From Cyclobacteriaceae bacterium (GTDB lineage: Bacteria > Bacteroidota > Bacteroidia > Cytophagales > Cyclobacteriaceae), in the NCBI GenBank assembly GCA_019638235.1, contig JAHBUE010000001.1:62001-126000 (forward strand): a DNA stretch of 64,000 nt, written 5' to 3'. Both the position numbers and the translations under genes were made by a program. This document shows positions 1 through 8,309 of the stretch, one piece after another. Under the pieces are notes generated by a model. The model was not told the origin of the DNA. It was given only the letters and a program-made list of their open reading frames with translations, and did not search any database. Position 1 is the stretch's first letter. Every line of letters begins with the position of its first letter.

Positions 1-667
1 CCGTTTCGTGCTTTAGTATCAAATTATTATCCTTTATCTCATAATCATATTCCGAATTCATGGAACTACTAACTAGAATTAACCTGGACTTATTTGTTAT
101 CCAACTATTTTTAAGGCTCGAAAAATCAAAATTAGGCTTTATCTTTAGTAGAGAAGGGAAACGTAAAAAATATGTTCCATCAGATATTATTACATACGAC
201 ATGCCTTCCATATCACCCTTAATAGGGAGGGTGGACCCATTCTTATCATTCATTTTCCACAGAACCCACTCCCCGACTAGTCTTAAATCAAGTGTAGCCT
301 TTCCCAAAAACTTAACAGGGTTTTTAGAAGGATTTGGTGACACTCTTTTCAACTTACTTTCTTTTACATGGTCGTTAAATTTTAATGAAAGGATTAAGGA
401 ATCTTCAAATAGACTCCCATTAAAAACCCAGCCCTCCTGATCAATTATCATTGTGCCACTAATTGTGTCTTTTGATACGTTACCAAAAAAAACAACCCTT
501 TCCTGTGCATTAAGAAAAATAGTGCCAGCTATCAAACTACCCGTTGCACGTATGCTTACCGCATTTTTTTCTGTGAAAAGTGTGCCAACATAAAGCCCAT
601 CAAAATTTTGAGTAAAAGCCTGTGTATAACACAGCATTAAGAGGTAAAAAACTCTGGCGCATTGCAT
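1..667 (-). CDS. Exported protein of unknown function, partial (3' end outside the window)
   Basis: An uninterrupted reading frame runs from an ATG at 667 leftward through the window edge, giving at least 222 codons. The first 20 residues (MQCARVFYLLMLCYTQAFTQ) look like a signal peptide ending in a typical Bacteroidota FTQ/AQ cleavage region. The mature part is rich in alternating polar and hydrophobic residues and contains phrases such as FDGLYVGTLF, GTIFLNAQ and GEWVLWKMND, compatible with a beta-sandwich or lipocalin-like fold, but I do not recognise the family. The forward-strand frame at 60-440 is its antisense shadow. It is separated by about 90 bp from the small exported protein to its right, which is on the same strand. 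Function unknown. Confidence 0.7.
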   Translation of the reverse strand, partial: MQCARVFYLLMLCYTQAFTQNFDGLYVGTLFTEKNAVSIRATGSLIAGTIFLNAQERVVFFGNVSKDTISGTMIIDQEGWVFNGSLFEDSLILSLKFNDHVKESKLKRVSPNPSKNPVKFLGKATLDLRLVGEWVLWKMNDKNGSTLPIKGDMEGMSYVIISDGTYFLRFPSLLKIKPNFDFSSLKNSWITNKSRLILVSSSMNSEYDYEIKDNNLILKHET

Positions 668-753
668 TTGGAAATGAGTGGAAACTTACCCCAAACAAAA
701 ACTTAAAAAATGAGTTTTATTAAAAGTCATACTCAATCTCATTCAAAAAAACT

Positions 754-1029
754 TTAAGAGTCACACTCAGTCATAAGGAGGTAATCGTAAATCAACATCA
801 GTGAGTAATATACCGCTTGTTGAGGAGAACCCTCAGGAGAGTTCATCCATCCGTTAAAAGCATCACCCCAAGCTGCAAAATAAGCAAGGCAATTATCAGT
901 AGGGGCGGCATTCTGAAAATGTTTCGATTTAGAAATTTCTACTGATCTAATTTCACGAGCATCAGTACTGTTCATCATGGAACAGAGAACAATGAATGTA
1001 ATGACGATTAAACTAATGGTTTTTTTCAT
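754..1029 (-). CDS. Small exported protein (91 aa), unknown
   Basis: I chose the ATG at 1029 (MKKTISLIVITF...) rather than the upstream ATG at 1047 because it places a basic residue pair directly before a hydrophobic segment, giving a clean signal peptide ending near STDA (residue 24). The mature part is about 65 residues with two cysteines (in DNCLAYF and TECDS) that could form one disulfide, and a hydrophobic aromatic stretch (AVYYSLMLIYDYLLM) in the C-terminal half. Small secreted peptides of this kind are common in Bacteroidota but I do not recognise this one. The gene sits alone with about 200 bp of gene-free DNA on its upstream side. Confidence 0.6.
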   Translation of the reverse strand: MKKTISLIVITFIVLCSMMNSTDAREIRSVEISKSKHFQNAAPTDNCLAYFAAWGDAFNGWMNSPEGSPQQAVYYSLMLIYDYLLMTECDS

Positions 1030-1244
1030 TGGCATCGCTTTTAACATTAGTAAAATTTACTACAAACAAAAGTAGATGATTTTATAGGAACTTCAAAATC
1101 ACCTTCTATCCCCTGTTGCAAAGTGCTTTGTGAGCTGCCCTACTTATTCCACTATTTCCTTATTAGGCATGTCACTTTGTCAAATCTATTGAGATATGTC
1201 TATCGTAAAGAATTCAAAATTTTCTCGCATTTAATTGCCTTGCC

Positions 1245-1451
1245 ATGAAAGGGAAATACCAAAGAATATTTAAAATTAGCGCTTCCATTCTTTGGATTAT
1301 TTTTGGCGTAACCTTCATAATCAGGTTTTATAAAACCGAAGATCGTTTTTTACTGTGGGCCGGTTTATTCATTGCCATAGCACATACAATCTCGCTACTT
1401 CTTTTCCTGTTCCGCAAACCTGCTGCTGAAAACGATTCGTCCGATACTTAA
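1245..1451 (+). CDS. Small inner-membrane protein with two predicted TM helices (68 aa)
   Basis: The product begins MKGKYQRIFKIS and contains two hydrophobic segments, about residues 10-26 and 38-56, separated by a short charged loop (RFYKTEDR). This is the layout of a small two-pass membrane protein with a polar C-terminal tail ending NDSSDT. There is no cysteine and no recognisable catalytic motif. It is a single gene with its own ATG, 70 bp ahead of the long basic repeat protein, which has a different composition. It could be a regulatory microprotein, but nothing in the sequence shows that. No family recognised. Confidence 0.5.
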   Translation: MKGKYQRIFKISASILWIIFGVTFIIRFYKTEDRFLLWAGLFIAIAHTISLLLFLFRKPAAENDSSDT

Positions 1452-1521
1452 TCATCATTCCAGGCGTTTAACAAAACGGGCTTTGATCGAAAACCATTAA
1501 AACCGCAACAATGCCCAAAAA

Positions 1522-4005
1522 TTGCTATCTTTCCCTGTTTTCTTAACAAGAAGGTTGACACACGCTACCCCATACTCACGGTTTTCTGGCAAGGCTCTGC
1601 TATACGCATGTCTGGTGATTTTCCTATTGGGTATTGGTGCGATGCCAGCCCTGGCGCAAAACACCAAAGGCGACCAGCCTGCAAAACCTTCGCGCGAGGC
1701 ACGGTTCAAATCGAAATCGTCATCAGCAAAATCGAAAGGCGCTGGCAAACGCATTGGCTCCGGCAAGAAAGTAAGGGCTGCAACGGCCACACAAAAAGGC
1801 GAAAAAGCCGGTAAGCCGGTTAATCCGCTTTATCGTACAAAACCTGCACAAGGAAAAGAAAAGGAGCGCGCATGGAAAGGCGACATTACCGGCAGAAGAA
1901 TTCCTGCTACCCGGTCGCAATCTGAAAAGGCACGCAACGTATATCCGCAAAGCGGAAGGTACATGGGGCAGAGAGGCCCGTCAGAAAAAGATCCGCAGCA
2001 ACGTTGGAATGTAGTTTCAAGGCAACGTATCCAGGTGCGTTCCGCTACCGGAAAAATCCGTAACGTTTACCCGCAGTATAATAAATATGTAAACAATCCT
2101 TCGCGAAAGCCACAACGTATTGAACGCCCGGTTTCCAATGCACCGCAATTGGCTAAGCTGAAGAAGATGCAAACACAGCCGCAGCCTCCGGGTAAGAGAA
2201 GAGTTGTTCCGGCAACCGCTTCACGGCCTTACATCCGCAACAAAAGTATTAATCCGTATGCCGGATTCTGGAACAGGAAACAAAAAGGAGAGCGTGCCTA
2301 TACTGGAGATATAACCGGAAGAAGAAGAGTTCGCACAAAAAATTACCAATCGCCTTCATTGGGCGTAATCAAATCAACAACAACACCTTACTACGGCAGA
2401 AAGCATACGGGCGATCAACCCTACAAAGGCCCGGCTGCCGGTAGTTATCGATCGGCAACACAAACCGGCAAAGCCTGGAAAGGCGATATAACCGGAAGGC
2501 GTATTCGTGGAAGAAATTTTTCGAGCAAGCCGGGAACAGAGATCAGCGCAATCTTTTCGCCTAAGAAGCGAATACCTTCTTCTGGCGACAGAGCCTATAA
2601 GGGAATGATGCCCGGAGGCGGATACCGGTCTGCCACACAACCAGGTGAAACACGAACCGGTAAAGGCCCCATACCCGTGCGTGCCCCCGGAATAGGCGCC
2701 AATAAAATTGATAAATACCAGGGAAACATCCGTTTCAGAAAGACTTTTGGCGACCAGGGCGAACTGTACACCGGCAGCATTAAAGCACGCAAGCCTTTGA
2801 AAGGTGGCGGCAGCGTAAGCGGTAACCTCTGGAACAATAAAGGTCAACCCATATTGGGGCGCACACCCGGTAAAACCGATGAACAATTGGCAACGTTCCA
2901 GGGAAATATGCGCTTCAGAAAAAGTTTTGGCGATCAGGGCGAAGAATACACCGGAAACATAAAAGCACGTAAGCCCTTAAAAGGTGGCGGCAGCGTAAGC
3001 GGCAAACTCTGGAACAACAAAGGTCAGCCCATATTGGGGCGCGCACCCGGTAAAACCGATGAACAATTAGCAACCTACCAGGGGAATGTGCGCTTCAGGA
3101 AAACTTTTAGCGATCAGGGCGAAGAATACACCGGAAACATAAAAGCACGTAAGCCCTTAAAAGGTGGCGGCAGTGTAAGCGGCAAACTCTGGAACAACAA
3201 AGGTCAGCCCATATTGGGGCGCGCACCCGGTAAAACCGATGAACAATTAGCAACCTACCAGGGAGATATGCGTTTCAGAAAAACTTTTAGCGATCAGGGT
3301 GAAGAATACACCGGAAACATAAAAGCAAAGAAACCTGTAACAGGTGGTGGAAGCGTGAGTGGCAAACTCTGGAACAACAAAGAGACACCCATACCTGGCC
3401 GGTATCCTCCCGGAAAAAATGATGAACGCATGTCTGCTTTTAGCGGAAATGCAAAAGTGAACAGGAAAGATAATTACATACGCAATCCAAATTCAGCAGA
3501 AGAGGCTTTGAAAAAACGCAGGCCGGGTGAAGCCACCTACAAAGTTGATGGCTTGCAGGTGAAAGTGAAGGAGAAAGATTACAGCAAAAAACCTAATGCG
3601 GCTGACGGCTCACTGCCCGGAGTCGGGCCTTCCAAATCGTCAATCAAGGCAAGTGAGTACGCACGCGGAATAAAGCAGGATTGGAAATACGTGCGCAACC
3701 CCAGCAGCCATGAAGAGGCTCTGAAAACACACGAGCCGGGTAAGGCTTTCGCCAAAGTAACCGATTACCAGGGCAACATTAAAATGAAGAAGTATGAATT
3801 CTTCGCCAAGAAAAATTTACATCCCGATGCGCAGTTTGTTAAACTGAACAAGAACAACGTAAAAGAAGAGAAGGGCTTGCTCACCAACGTTAAGCTACTC
3901 TGGGCGCGTTGGTTTAAGAAAAGCGATACACAGCCCGATCATCTGAAAGAAAAAATTGAGAAACCACGCTACGACAAACGCGAGCAGGGATTGTGGTATG
4001 ATTAA
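1522..4005 (+). CDS. Large basic exported repeat protein (about 820 aa)
   Basis: The frame has no ATG near its start. TTG at 1522, or TTG at 1552 next to an AAGAAGG stretch, are the candidate starts, so the exact N terminus is uncertain. A hydrophobic segment near residues 25-45 ends in ALAQ and looks like a signal peptide. The mature chain is very rich in Lys, Arg, Gly and Pro and is built from repeats. Degenerate WKGDITGRR/YTGDITGRR boxes fill the first half, and four near-identical 60-residue units (KARKPLKGGGSVSG, LWNNKGQPILGR) fill residues 394-633. Another pair of boxes (YIRNPNSAEEAL, YVRNPSSHEEAL) follows. The chain ends REQGLWYD. The family is unknown. The charge and repeats suggest a structural surface or periplasmic protein, which is inference. 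The gene ytxJ follows 11 bp later. Confidence 0.75.
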   Translation: MLSFPVFLTRRLTHATPYSRFSGKALLYACLVIFLLGIGAMPALAQNTKGDQPAKPSREARFKSKSSSAKSKGAGKRIGSGKKVRAATATQKGEKAGKPVNPLYRTKPAQGKEKERAWKGDITGRRIPATRSQSEKARNVYPQSGRYMGQRGPSEKDPQQRWNVVSRQRIQVRSATGKIRNVYPQYNKYVNNPSRKPQRIERPVSNAPQLAKLKKMQTQPQPPGKRRVVPATASRPYIRNKSINPYAGFWNRKQKGERAYTGDITGRRRVRTKNYQSPSLGVIKSTTTPYYGRKHTGDQPYKGPAAGSYRSATQTGKAWKGDITGRRIRGRNFSSKPGTEISAIFSPKKRIPSSGDRAYKGMMPGGGYRSATQPGETRTGKGPIPVRAPGIGANKIDKYQGNIRFRKTFGDQGELYTGSIKARKPLKGGGSVSGNLWNNKGQPILGRTPGKTDEQLATFQGNMRFRKSFGDQGEEYTGNIKARKPLKGGGSVSGKLWNNKGQPILGRAPGKTDEQLATYQGNVRFRKTFSDQGEEYTGNIKARKPLKGGGSVSGKLWNNKGQPILGRAPGKTDEQLATYQGDMRFRKTFSDQGEEYTGNIKAKKPVTGGGSVSGKLWNNKETPIPGRYPPGKNDERMSAFSGNAKVNRKDNYIRNPNSAEEALKKRRPGEATYKVDGLQVKVKEKDYSKKPNAADGSLPGVGPSKSSIKASEYARGIKQDWKYVRNPSSHEEALKTHEPGKAFAKVTDYQGNIKMKKYEFFAKKNLHPDAQFVKLNKNNVKEEKGLLTNVKLLWARWFKKSDTQPDHLKEKIEKPRYDKREQGLWYD
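2701..3420 (+). repeat. Four in-frame tandem repeats of exactly 180 bp
   Basis: Within the long repeat protein the DNA recurs with a period of exactly 180 bp (60 codons) at 2701, 2881, 3061 and 3241. Units two and three are the closest to each other and the first and last are more diverged. Each unit encodes a QGN-RFRK-F-DQGE-YTG module followed by a GGGSVSG-LWNNKG module. High nucleotide identity between units implies recent expansion or gene conversion, so copy number may vary between strains. Confidence 0.9.
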
Positions 4006-4016
4006 CAATTCAGATT

Positions 4017-4382
4017 ATGCAGTGGAACGAACTGACAACCCTTGAGCACCTTCAGAAAATCAGCAGCGAATCAACAGAACAAAAAATCCTGATCTTCAAA
4101 CACAGCACAAGTTGTTCTATTAGCCGGGCTGTATTAGGCCGATTGGAAAGAAGCTGGAACAGTGAAGAGATGAAAGCGGTAAAACCCTACTTTCTTGACT
4201 TGCTCCGCTTCCGCGAGATTTCAAATTCCGTAGCTGAAAAGTTTAATGTTAAACACGAATCACCCCAGGCGATTGTTATAGAGAACAACAAACCCGTTTA
4301 CGCACAATCGCACTTTGACATCAGCTACAATGAGTTGAAAGACGTTGTTGGCGGTAATGCCTCCGGACAAAGGGACAACTAA
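4017..4382 (+). CDS. ytxJ: YtxJ-like bacillithiol-system redox protein
   Basis: A thioredoxin-fold protein of the YtxJ (DUF2847) family, which in bacillithiol-using bacteria is thought to act as a monothiol bacilliredoxin. The diagnostic KHSTSCSIS box holds the single active cysteine at residue 33, and the cis-Pro region appears as ESPQAIVIENNKPVY. The usual family end lies near YNELKDVV. The last ten codons (GGNASGQRDN) are encoded by a repeat that forms the left terminus of the neighbouring cassette, so the native C terminus seems to have been rewritten. It lies 11 bp after the repeat protein gene and is probably cotranscribed with it. Cytoplasmic. The family assignment is secure; the cellular partner is not visible. 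Confidence 0.85.
   Translation: MQWNELTTLEHLQKISSESTEQKILIFKHSTSCSISRAVLGRLERSWNSEEMKAVKPYFLDLLRFREISNSVAEKFNVKHESPQAIVIENNKPVYAQSHFDISYNELKDVVGGNASGQRDN
4347..4362 (+). repeat. Left terminal inverted repeat of one-gene cassette 1
   Basis: GTTGGCGGTAATGCCT pairs with AGGCACTACCGCCAAC at 4944-4959 (15 of 16 positions complementary). The left arm lies inside the end of ytxJ and the right arm starts one base after the stop codon of the enclosed gene. Confidence 0.75.
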
Positions 4383-4406
4383 CGATAAACAATTAACGAC
4401 AGACAC

Positions 4407-4943
4407 ATGAAAATACTTTTAAGACTCAAACATTGGCAATTATTTCTATTGACATGGGGAATACCAATAATCATAGACATCTTTACATTTTCCAACCCTG
4501 GACTCCTTATTAAGTTTTTTCCAGTAATGATGATTGTCTTTACAATCGGAATATTCGGTTGGGTTTGGTCAATATCGACCGAGCTTCATCCAAAATTGCC
4601 AACTGGTGTAGAACTTAACGTTGGACGATTTAAGATACTCTTCTTAATTCCCATTGTATACATCTTGGGAATTACAATTTGGATGGGCTATAATTTCTAT
4701 GGTGGGTCAAGTGGACAAGGCGACAACATGGGCGGAGTTGTTGGACTTATTATTCTTCTCCATCTTTTCTCTATGGTTTGCATTTTCTTGGGACTACGAT
4801 TTGCCGCAAAGACTATGAAATCAGTTGAACTCGGACGAATGGCAAAATTCGGGGACTATGCAGGAGAATTTTTTCTAATTTGGTTTTCACCAATTGGAGT
4901 ATGGGTTCTCCAACCACGACTAAATAAATTAATTGGGGACTAG
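4407..4943 (+). CDS. Four-TM membrane protein in a cassette (178 aa), unknown
   Basis: An integral membrane protein with hydrophobic segments near residues 12-32, 36-56, 73-96 and 108-130, plus a final hydrophobic stretch (GEFFLIWFSPIGVWVLQP) near 155-170 that resembles the C-terminal signature of small Bacteroidota membrane proteins. There are no catalytic motifs. Codon use and base composition are more AT-rich than in the flanking genes. The gene is the only content of an element bounded by 16-bp inverted repeats and followed by a palindromic stem-loop, so it probably arrived as a mobile cassette. The start ATG is preceded by an AACGACAGACAC leader. Function not recognisable. Confidence 0.65.
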   Translation: MKILLRLKHWQLFLLTWGIPIIIDIFTFSNPGLLIKFFPVMMIVFTIGIFGWVWSISTELHPKLPTGVELNVGRFKILFLIPIVYILGITIWMGYNFYGGSSGQGDNMGGVVGLIILLHLFSMVCIFLGLRFAAKTMKSVELGRMAKFGDYAGEFFLIWFSPIGVWVLQPRLNKLIGD

Positions 4944-4959
4944 AGGCACTACCGCCAAC
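4944..4959 (-). repeat. Right terminal inverted repeat of cassette 1
   Basis: AGGCACTACCGCCAAC begins immediately after the TAG stop of the four-TM gene and is the inverted partner of 4347-4362, with one mismatch. Confidence 0.75.
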
Positions 4960-4963
4960 ACAA

Positions 4964-5071
4964 GCTATTTGCAATGGTGGGGTTCAGTGTAATTTTGTAG
5001 TTTGGTTTTTTATATTACGTTTGGTAACGGTGGAGAAAAAAGCGTTTCAAATTCCCGCCACAGCAAATAGC
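4964..5071. repeat. Palindromic stem-loop following cassette 1
   Basis: The arms GCTATTTGCAATGGTGGG (4964-4981) and CCCGCCACAGCAAATAGC (5054-5071) match as an inverted repeat at 15 of 18 positions around a loop of about 72 bp. The left arm shares ATGGTGGGG with the stem-loop at 44720-44831. The element ends at AACGTT, next to the stop codon of the OsmC gene. Confidence 0.7.
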
Positions 5072-5077
5072 AAAACG

Positions 5078-5482
5078 TTAAAACTCAAACCGAACAGTCT
5101 GCTTAACCGTATCGTGAAGGCTAAGCGCCACCGGGCAGGTATGTGCAATTTCCTTTAATCTTTCTTTTTGAGCATCTGTTGCCTTGAGGTTCGGCTGTAT
5201 GAGTGTTACCTGGATCTCACCAATCTTACGGGGGTTTGCTGTCATAATCTTCACCACCGCTGTCTGCATACCGGTTATATCTACACCCTCACCTTCAGCC
5301 CAAATGCCTATAGTGGTAAGCATGCAGGTAGCCAGGGCCGTACACACCAAATCAGTAGGGCTAAAAGCCTCGCCTTTTCCCTTGTTATCAACCGGGGCAT
5401 CCGTAATAAGATTGCTGCCCGAACGTGTATGGGTAGATTCCGTGCGTAAACCACCCCTGTAAACCGATGTTAATGTTGTCAT
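5078..5482 (-). CDS. OsmC/Ohr-family peroxide-reducing protein
   Basis: A 134-residue protein of the OsmC family, whose members reduce organic hydroperoxides through two cysteines. Here these are C53 (ALATC) and C116 (HTCPVAL), the expected positions and spacing. The phrase FSPTDLVCTALATC is a family signature. The first residues (MTTLTSVYRGGLRTESTH) are the usual beta-hairpin start, so the ATG at 5482 is well supported. Cytoplasmic and not linked in an operon; it converges on the cassette stem-loop, which may serve as its transcriptional boundary. Whether it is OsmC or Ohr in the strict sense cannot be decided from the motifs. Confidence 0.85.
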   Translation of the reverse strand: MTTLTSVYRGGLRTESTHTRSGSNLITDAPVDNKGKGEAFSPTDLVCTALATCMLTTIGIWAEGEGVDITGMQTAVVKIMTANPRKIGEIQVTLIQPNLKATDAQKERLKEIAHTCPVALSLHDTVKQTVRFEF

Positions 5483-5546
5483 GTAGAATAACTTAAATTC
5501 GTATTTTGCGTTACTTTAACGTTTTAAAGGTATTTCAAAGATCGGG

Positions 5547-6269
5547 ATGCGCGGGCTAAAACATATAATTTTTCTGATTCTGCTGATTTCCATGTCGGTT
5601 ACCGGCTATGGTCAAACCCAGGATAGCTATGAATATCAATCGGAATTTACCTGGGGGATAAGTAAAAATACATCCGGGGGACTGATTGGCGGCTTTGTAT
5701 TTAAAAAAGCCCGCAAGTTGAATGACCGCGTGCTGGAAACATTCGGGTTGGAGATTATGAACGTGAAGCATCCGCAAGAAGTAAGAAGAAGCTCGAACAT
5801 AACCGGTAACTTCTACATTTTCGGAAAAAACAACTACCTGTATGCCTTCCGCTTTCAGTACGGACGTGATTTAATTCTATACAAAAAGGCCCCGCACCAG
5901 GGGGTAGAAATCAAGGCTGTATTTGCCGCAGGCCCCAGCCTGGGGCTTGTTGCACCCTATTACGTTGAATATTCAGATACCGGCTTTCTTACCCTTCGTG
6001 ATCAGTATAGCCTTGCCATCCCTCCCGACCAGATTTGGGGCACCGGGCGCCTGTTTGAAGGGGTTGGCCAGTCGGAGGTGGCCTTAGGCGGTAACCTGAA
6101 AGCCGCCCTGAATTTTGAAACAGGAGCTATAAAAAGCTCGGTTGTAGGCTTTGAAGTGGGTTTTTTATTAGATGCCTACGCCAAACAGATTGAACTGATG
6201 CCCTCGGCAAAAAAATATGCCGCTTACCCCACCCTTTTTATCACATTATTTTACGGCAGCCGGAAATAA
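5547..6269 (+). CDS. Exported beta-rich protein, conserved in Bacteroidota type
   Basis: A 240-residue protein with a signal peptide ending near residue 22 (VTGYGQTQ). The mature part consists of alternating amphipathic strands rich in aromatic residues (FTWGISKN, YLYAFRFQYGRD, TLFITLFYGSRK). It ends in an aromatic-rich terminal strand, as expected for a small outer-membrane beta-barrel. It is transcribed toward tonB and ends 67 bp before it, with the tonB promoter box in between. A role in the envelope is inferred from location signals only; I do not recognise a named family. Confidence 0.65.
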   Translation: MRGLKHIIFLILLISMSVTGYGQTQDSYEYQSEFTWGISKNTSGGLIGGFVFKKARKLNDRVLETFGLEIMNVKHPQEVRRSSNITGNFYIFGKNNYLYAFRFQYGRDLILYKKAPHQGVEIKAVFAAGPSLGLVAPYYVEYSDTGFLTLRDQYSLAIPPDQIWGTGRLFEGVGQSEVALGGNLKAALNFETGAIKSSVVGFEVGFLLDAYAKQIELMPSAKKYAAYPTLFITLFYGSRK

Positions 6270-6301
6270 CAATTTTTTATTCCTGTAATGTGACCTTTTT
6301 C

Positions 6302-6309
6302 TATATTTG
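6302..6309 (+). promoter_or_regulatory. TAnnTTTG -7 box upstream of tonB
   Basis: TATATTTG matches the Bacteroidota primary sigma factor -7 consensus and lies 28 bp before the tonB ATG at 6337. No strong -33 TTTG is obvious. Confidence 0.5.
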
Positions 6310-6336
6310 GCATTCTATAAGCCAAAAGTTGAACCT

Positions 6337-7011
6337 ATGGAACCGAAAAAGAGCGCAAAAGCGGATTTAACCAACAAATCGTGGTTGTTTTTTAATATTG
6401 GATTGGTAATCACCATGCTTATAATGGTGCGTGCTTTCAACTACAGTACAAAAGATGATGCCGATGCTAAAGATCTGGCTCAAAACACGAACAATATTGA
6501 AGAAATAATGGAAGTTCCGCCTACGGAACAACCACCTCCGCCCCCACCAAAAATTCAACAGCCTCAAATCATTGAAGTGCCTAATGAAGAGGAAATCAAA
6601 GAGGATATCAAAGTAGAGTTTGACGTAGAGGTAACGGAAGACACCAAAGTTGAAGAGATTGTTATTGCCCCTGTTGAAGAGAAAGAAGATGTTGACCAGA
6701 TCTTTCTTGTTGTGGAAGAAACAGCAACCCCTAAAGGCGGTATGTCTGCCTTCTACAAATATGTAGGCGATAAAATGAAATATCCTGCCCAGGCCCGAAG
6801 GATGGGTGTTGAAGGAAAAGTATTCGTTGAATTCGTAATTAACCGCGATGGTTCAATCACCGATGTGAAAGCCATTAAAGGTATTGGTGCCGGTTGCGAT
6901 GAAGAAGCAGTACGTGTAGTACAAAGCGCTCCGCCCTGGAACCCCGGCAAGCAACGTGGTAAGCCTGTTCGTCAGCGCTACGTTGTGCCTATTACCTTCA
7001 AGTTAGGTTAA
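6337..7011 (+). CDS. tonB: TonB energy transducer
   Basis: This protein transmits proton-motive energy from ExbB/ExbD to outer-membrane TonB-dependent receptors. The ATG at 6337 (MEPKKSAKADLTNKSW) is preferred over a TTG at 6307 because the latter overlaps the -7 promoter box. One transmembrane helix spans about residues 15-32, followed by a periplasmic Pro/Glu-rich spacer with a PPPPPPK run, and a C-terminal TonB domain (MKYPAQARRMGVEGKVFVEF, VRQRYVVPITFKLG). No exbB or exbD is adjacent. An intrinsic terminator follows 20 bp downstream, making this a single-gene unit. A likely client inside the window is the TPP-regulated receptor at 47757. Confidence 0.9.
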   Translation: MEPKKSAKADLTNKSWLFFNIGLVITMLIMVRAFNYSTKDDADAKDLAQNTNNIEEIMEVPPTEQPPPPPPKIQQPQIIEVPNEEEIKEDIKVEFDVEVTEDTKVEEIVIAPVEEKEDVDQIFLVVEETATPKGGMSAFYKYVGDKMKYPAQARRMGVEGKVFVEFVINRDGSITDVKAIKGIGAGCDEEAVRVVQSAPPWNPGKQRGKPVRQRYVVPITFKLG

Positions 7012-7034
7012 CCTATCGGTTCAGAAAATTTCAT

Positions 7035-7070
7035 AAAAGGCTGCCATCACCGGCAGCCTTTTATTTTTTG
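7035..7070. terminator. Intrinsic terminator after tonB
   Basis: AAAAGGCTGCC, a four-base loop and GGCAGCCTTTT form a strong stem followed by TATTTTTT. It also lies at the end of the convergent chromate transporter gene, so it may work in both directions. Confidence 0.85.
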
Positions 7071-7081
7071 TGCTACTCCTG

Positions 7082-8290
7082 TCATAATATAATTCCCAGC
7101 AAGAAACCCGTTACAATGATTACCGGGGCCGGTATGCGTGTAAACGTTAACAAAGCAAAGGTGCCGATTGTAAAGGCAAAGTTCATAACGGTATTTTCAA
7201 GTGGCTGAAAGAGGATAATGGCAGCCGCAGCCACCAATCCCGCACTGGCAGCGGTCAGCCCTTCCAACGATGCACGCACCGCCCGGTATTTTTTCAGGCC
7301 GTCCCAAAAGCGTATTACAAAAAATATCAGGAAGGTTCCCGGAAGGAAAATTCCCGCTGCCGACATAATCGCGCCAAGCAACTCACCGGCAATACCATAA
7401 TCGCGCATAGAGAGAGAACCGATAAAAGCGCTGAATGAAAATACCGGGCCGGGTAACGACTGCGCAACGGCATACCCTGAAAGAAATTCGTTGTGATTCA
7501 GGTACTCCTTTTTCCTGAATTCAAGCGGACGCTTTTCACCTTCTTTCTTAACAAATTCCGTATATAACAGTGGCGTTAATGCCTGGCCTCCACCAAAAAT
7601 CAAACTCCCGTTCCGGTAAAAATTTTCAAACAACAAAACCGGGCGTGCTTTGGTTATAACACCCAACACCGCTGCCAATAACAACACCCCTATCCACAAC
7701 AAAAAATTTCCCCACTGTATTTCTATTTTCTTCTTGATCTCTTTTGGTTGTGCTTTAAACTTCAGCGCGGTTGTTAACCCGGCTATCAGCAAAATAACCG
7801 GAAAGACAAACGGAGATTGAAAGATATACGAAACAATAGCGGCAACAACCATTATAATGCCTCCTGTTTTGGTGTGTATCGTTTTCTGGCTGATGGAATA
7901 GGCCGCATAGCTTACAAAACCAACGGCAATGGGTTGAATAAATCGTGTAAACTCCAACGACCAGTTTTTTTCTTGTATACCGGAAAGGAAAATCCCGGCA
8001 AACCCCATAAACAAAACGGATGGCAGCACCCAAACCAACAACGTTAGGTATGCCAGGTTCGGCCCACCTATGCGGTAGCCAATGGCGGTGAGTGTTTGTG
8101 TTGAACTTGGGCCTGGTAAAATCTGGCAAAGCGAATTAAGTTCAAGCAACTCTTCCTCCGACAAGTAGTTGCGCTTAGCCACCAGCACTTTTTGAAAATG
8201 CGCCAGGTGTGTCTGTGCTCCGCCAAATGTGGTGAGCGCAAGTTGCAGCACATCGCGCAAAAAAATGTAGTATCGTACCTGCCTGACCAA
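7082..8290 (-). CDS. chrA: Chromate efflux transporter (ChrA family)
   Basis: A 402-residue membrane protein of the CHR family with the two homologous halves of long-chain ChrA. The N-terminal half carries FGGAQTHLAHF and the LPGPSSTQ motif. The C-terminal half carries FGGGQALTPLLYTEFV and LPGPVFSF. About ten to twelve hydrophobic segments are visible. ChrA proteins export chromate, although many environmental homologues have untested substrates. The start (MVRQVRYYIFLRDVLQLALTTFGG) fits the family. It may be cotranscribed with the upstream oxygenase gene, which ends 19 bp before the transporter start on the same strand; the functional link is unclear. Confidence 0.85.
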   Translation of the reverse strand: MVRQVRYYIFLRDVLQLALTTFGGAQTHLAHFQKVLVAKRNYLSEEELLELNSLCQILPGPSSTQTLTAIGYRIGGPNLAYLTLLVWVLPSVLFMGFAGIFLSGIQEKNWSLEFTRFIQPIAVGFVSYAAYSISQKTIHTKTGGIIMVVAAIVSYIFQSPFVFPVILLIAGLTTALKFKAQPKEIKKKIEIQWGNFLLWIGVLLLAAVLGVITKARPVLLFENFYRNGSLIFGGGQALTPLLYTEFVKKEGEKRPLEFRKKEYLNHNEFLSGYAVAQSLPGPVFSFSAFIGSLSMRDYGIAGELLGAIMSAAGIFLPGTFLIFFVIRFWDGLKKYRAVRASLEGLTAASAGLVAAAAIILFQPLENTVMNFAFTIGTFALLTFTRIPAPVIIVTGFLLGIIL

Positions 8291-8309
8291 AGGCTTAACA
8301 GACGATTAG

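Noticed and set aside
60..440. Forward-strand frame of 126 codons
   Set aside because: It lies antisense to a longer frame (1-667, minus) that has a signal peptide and runs off the window; the forward product has no sensible features.
2701..3420. Regular repeats that could suggest a CRISPR array
   Set aside because: The 180-bp units are coding, in frame and without unique spacers.
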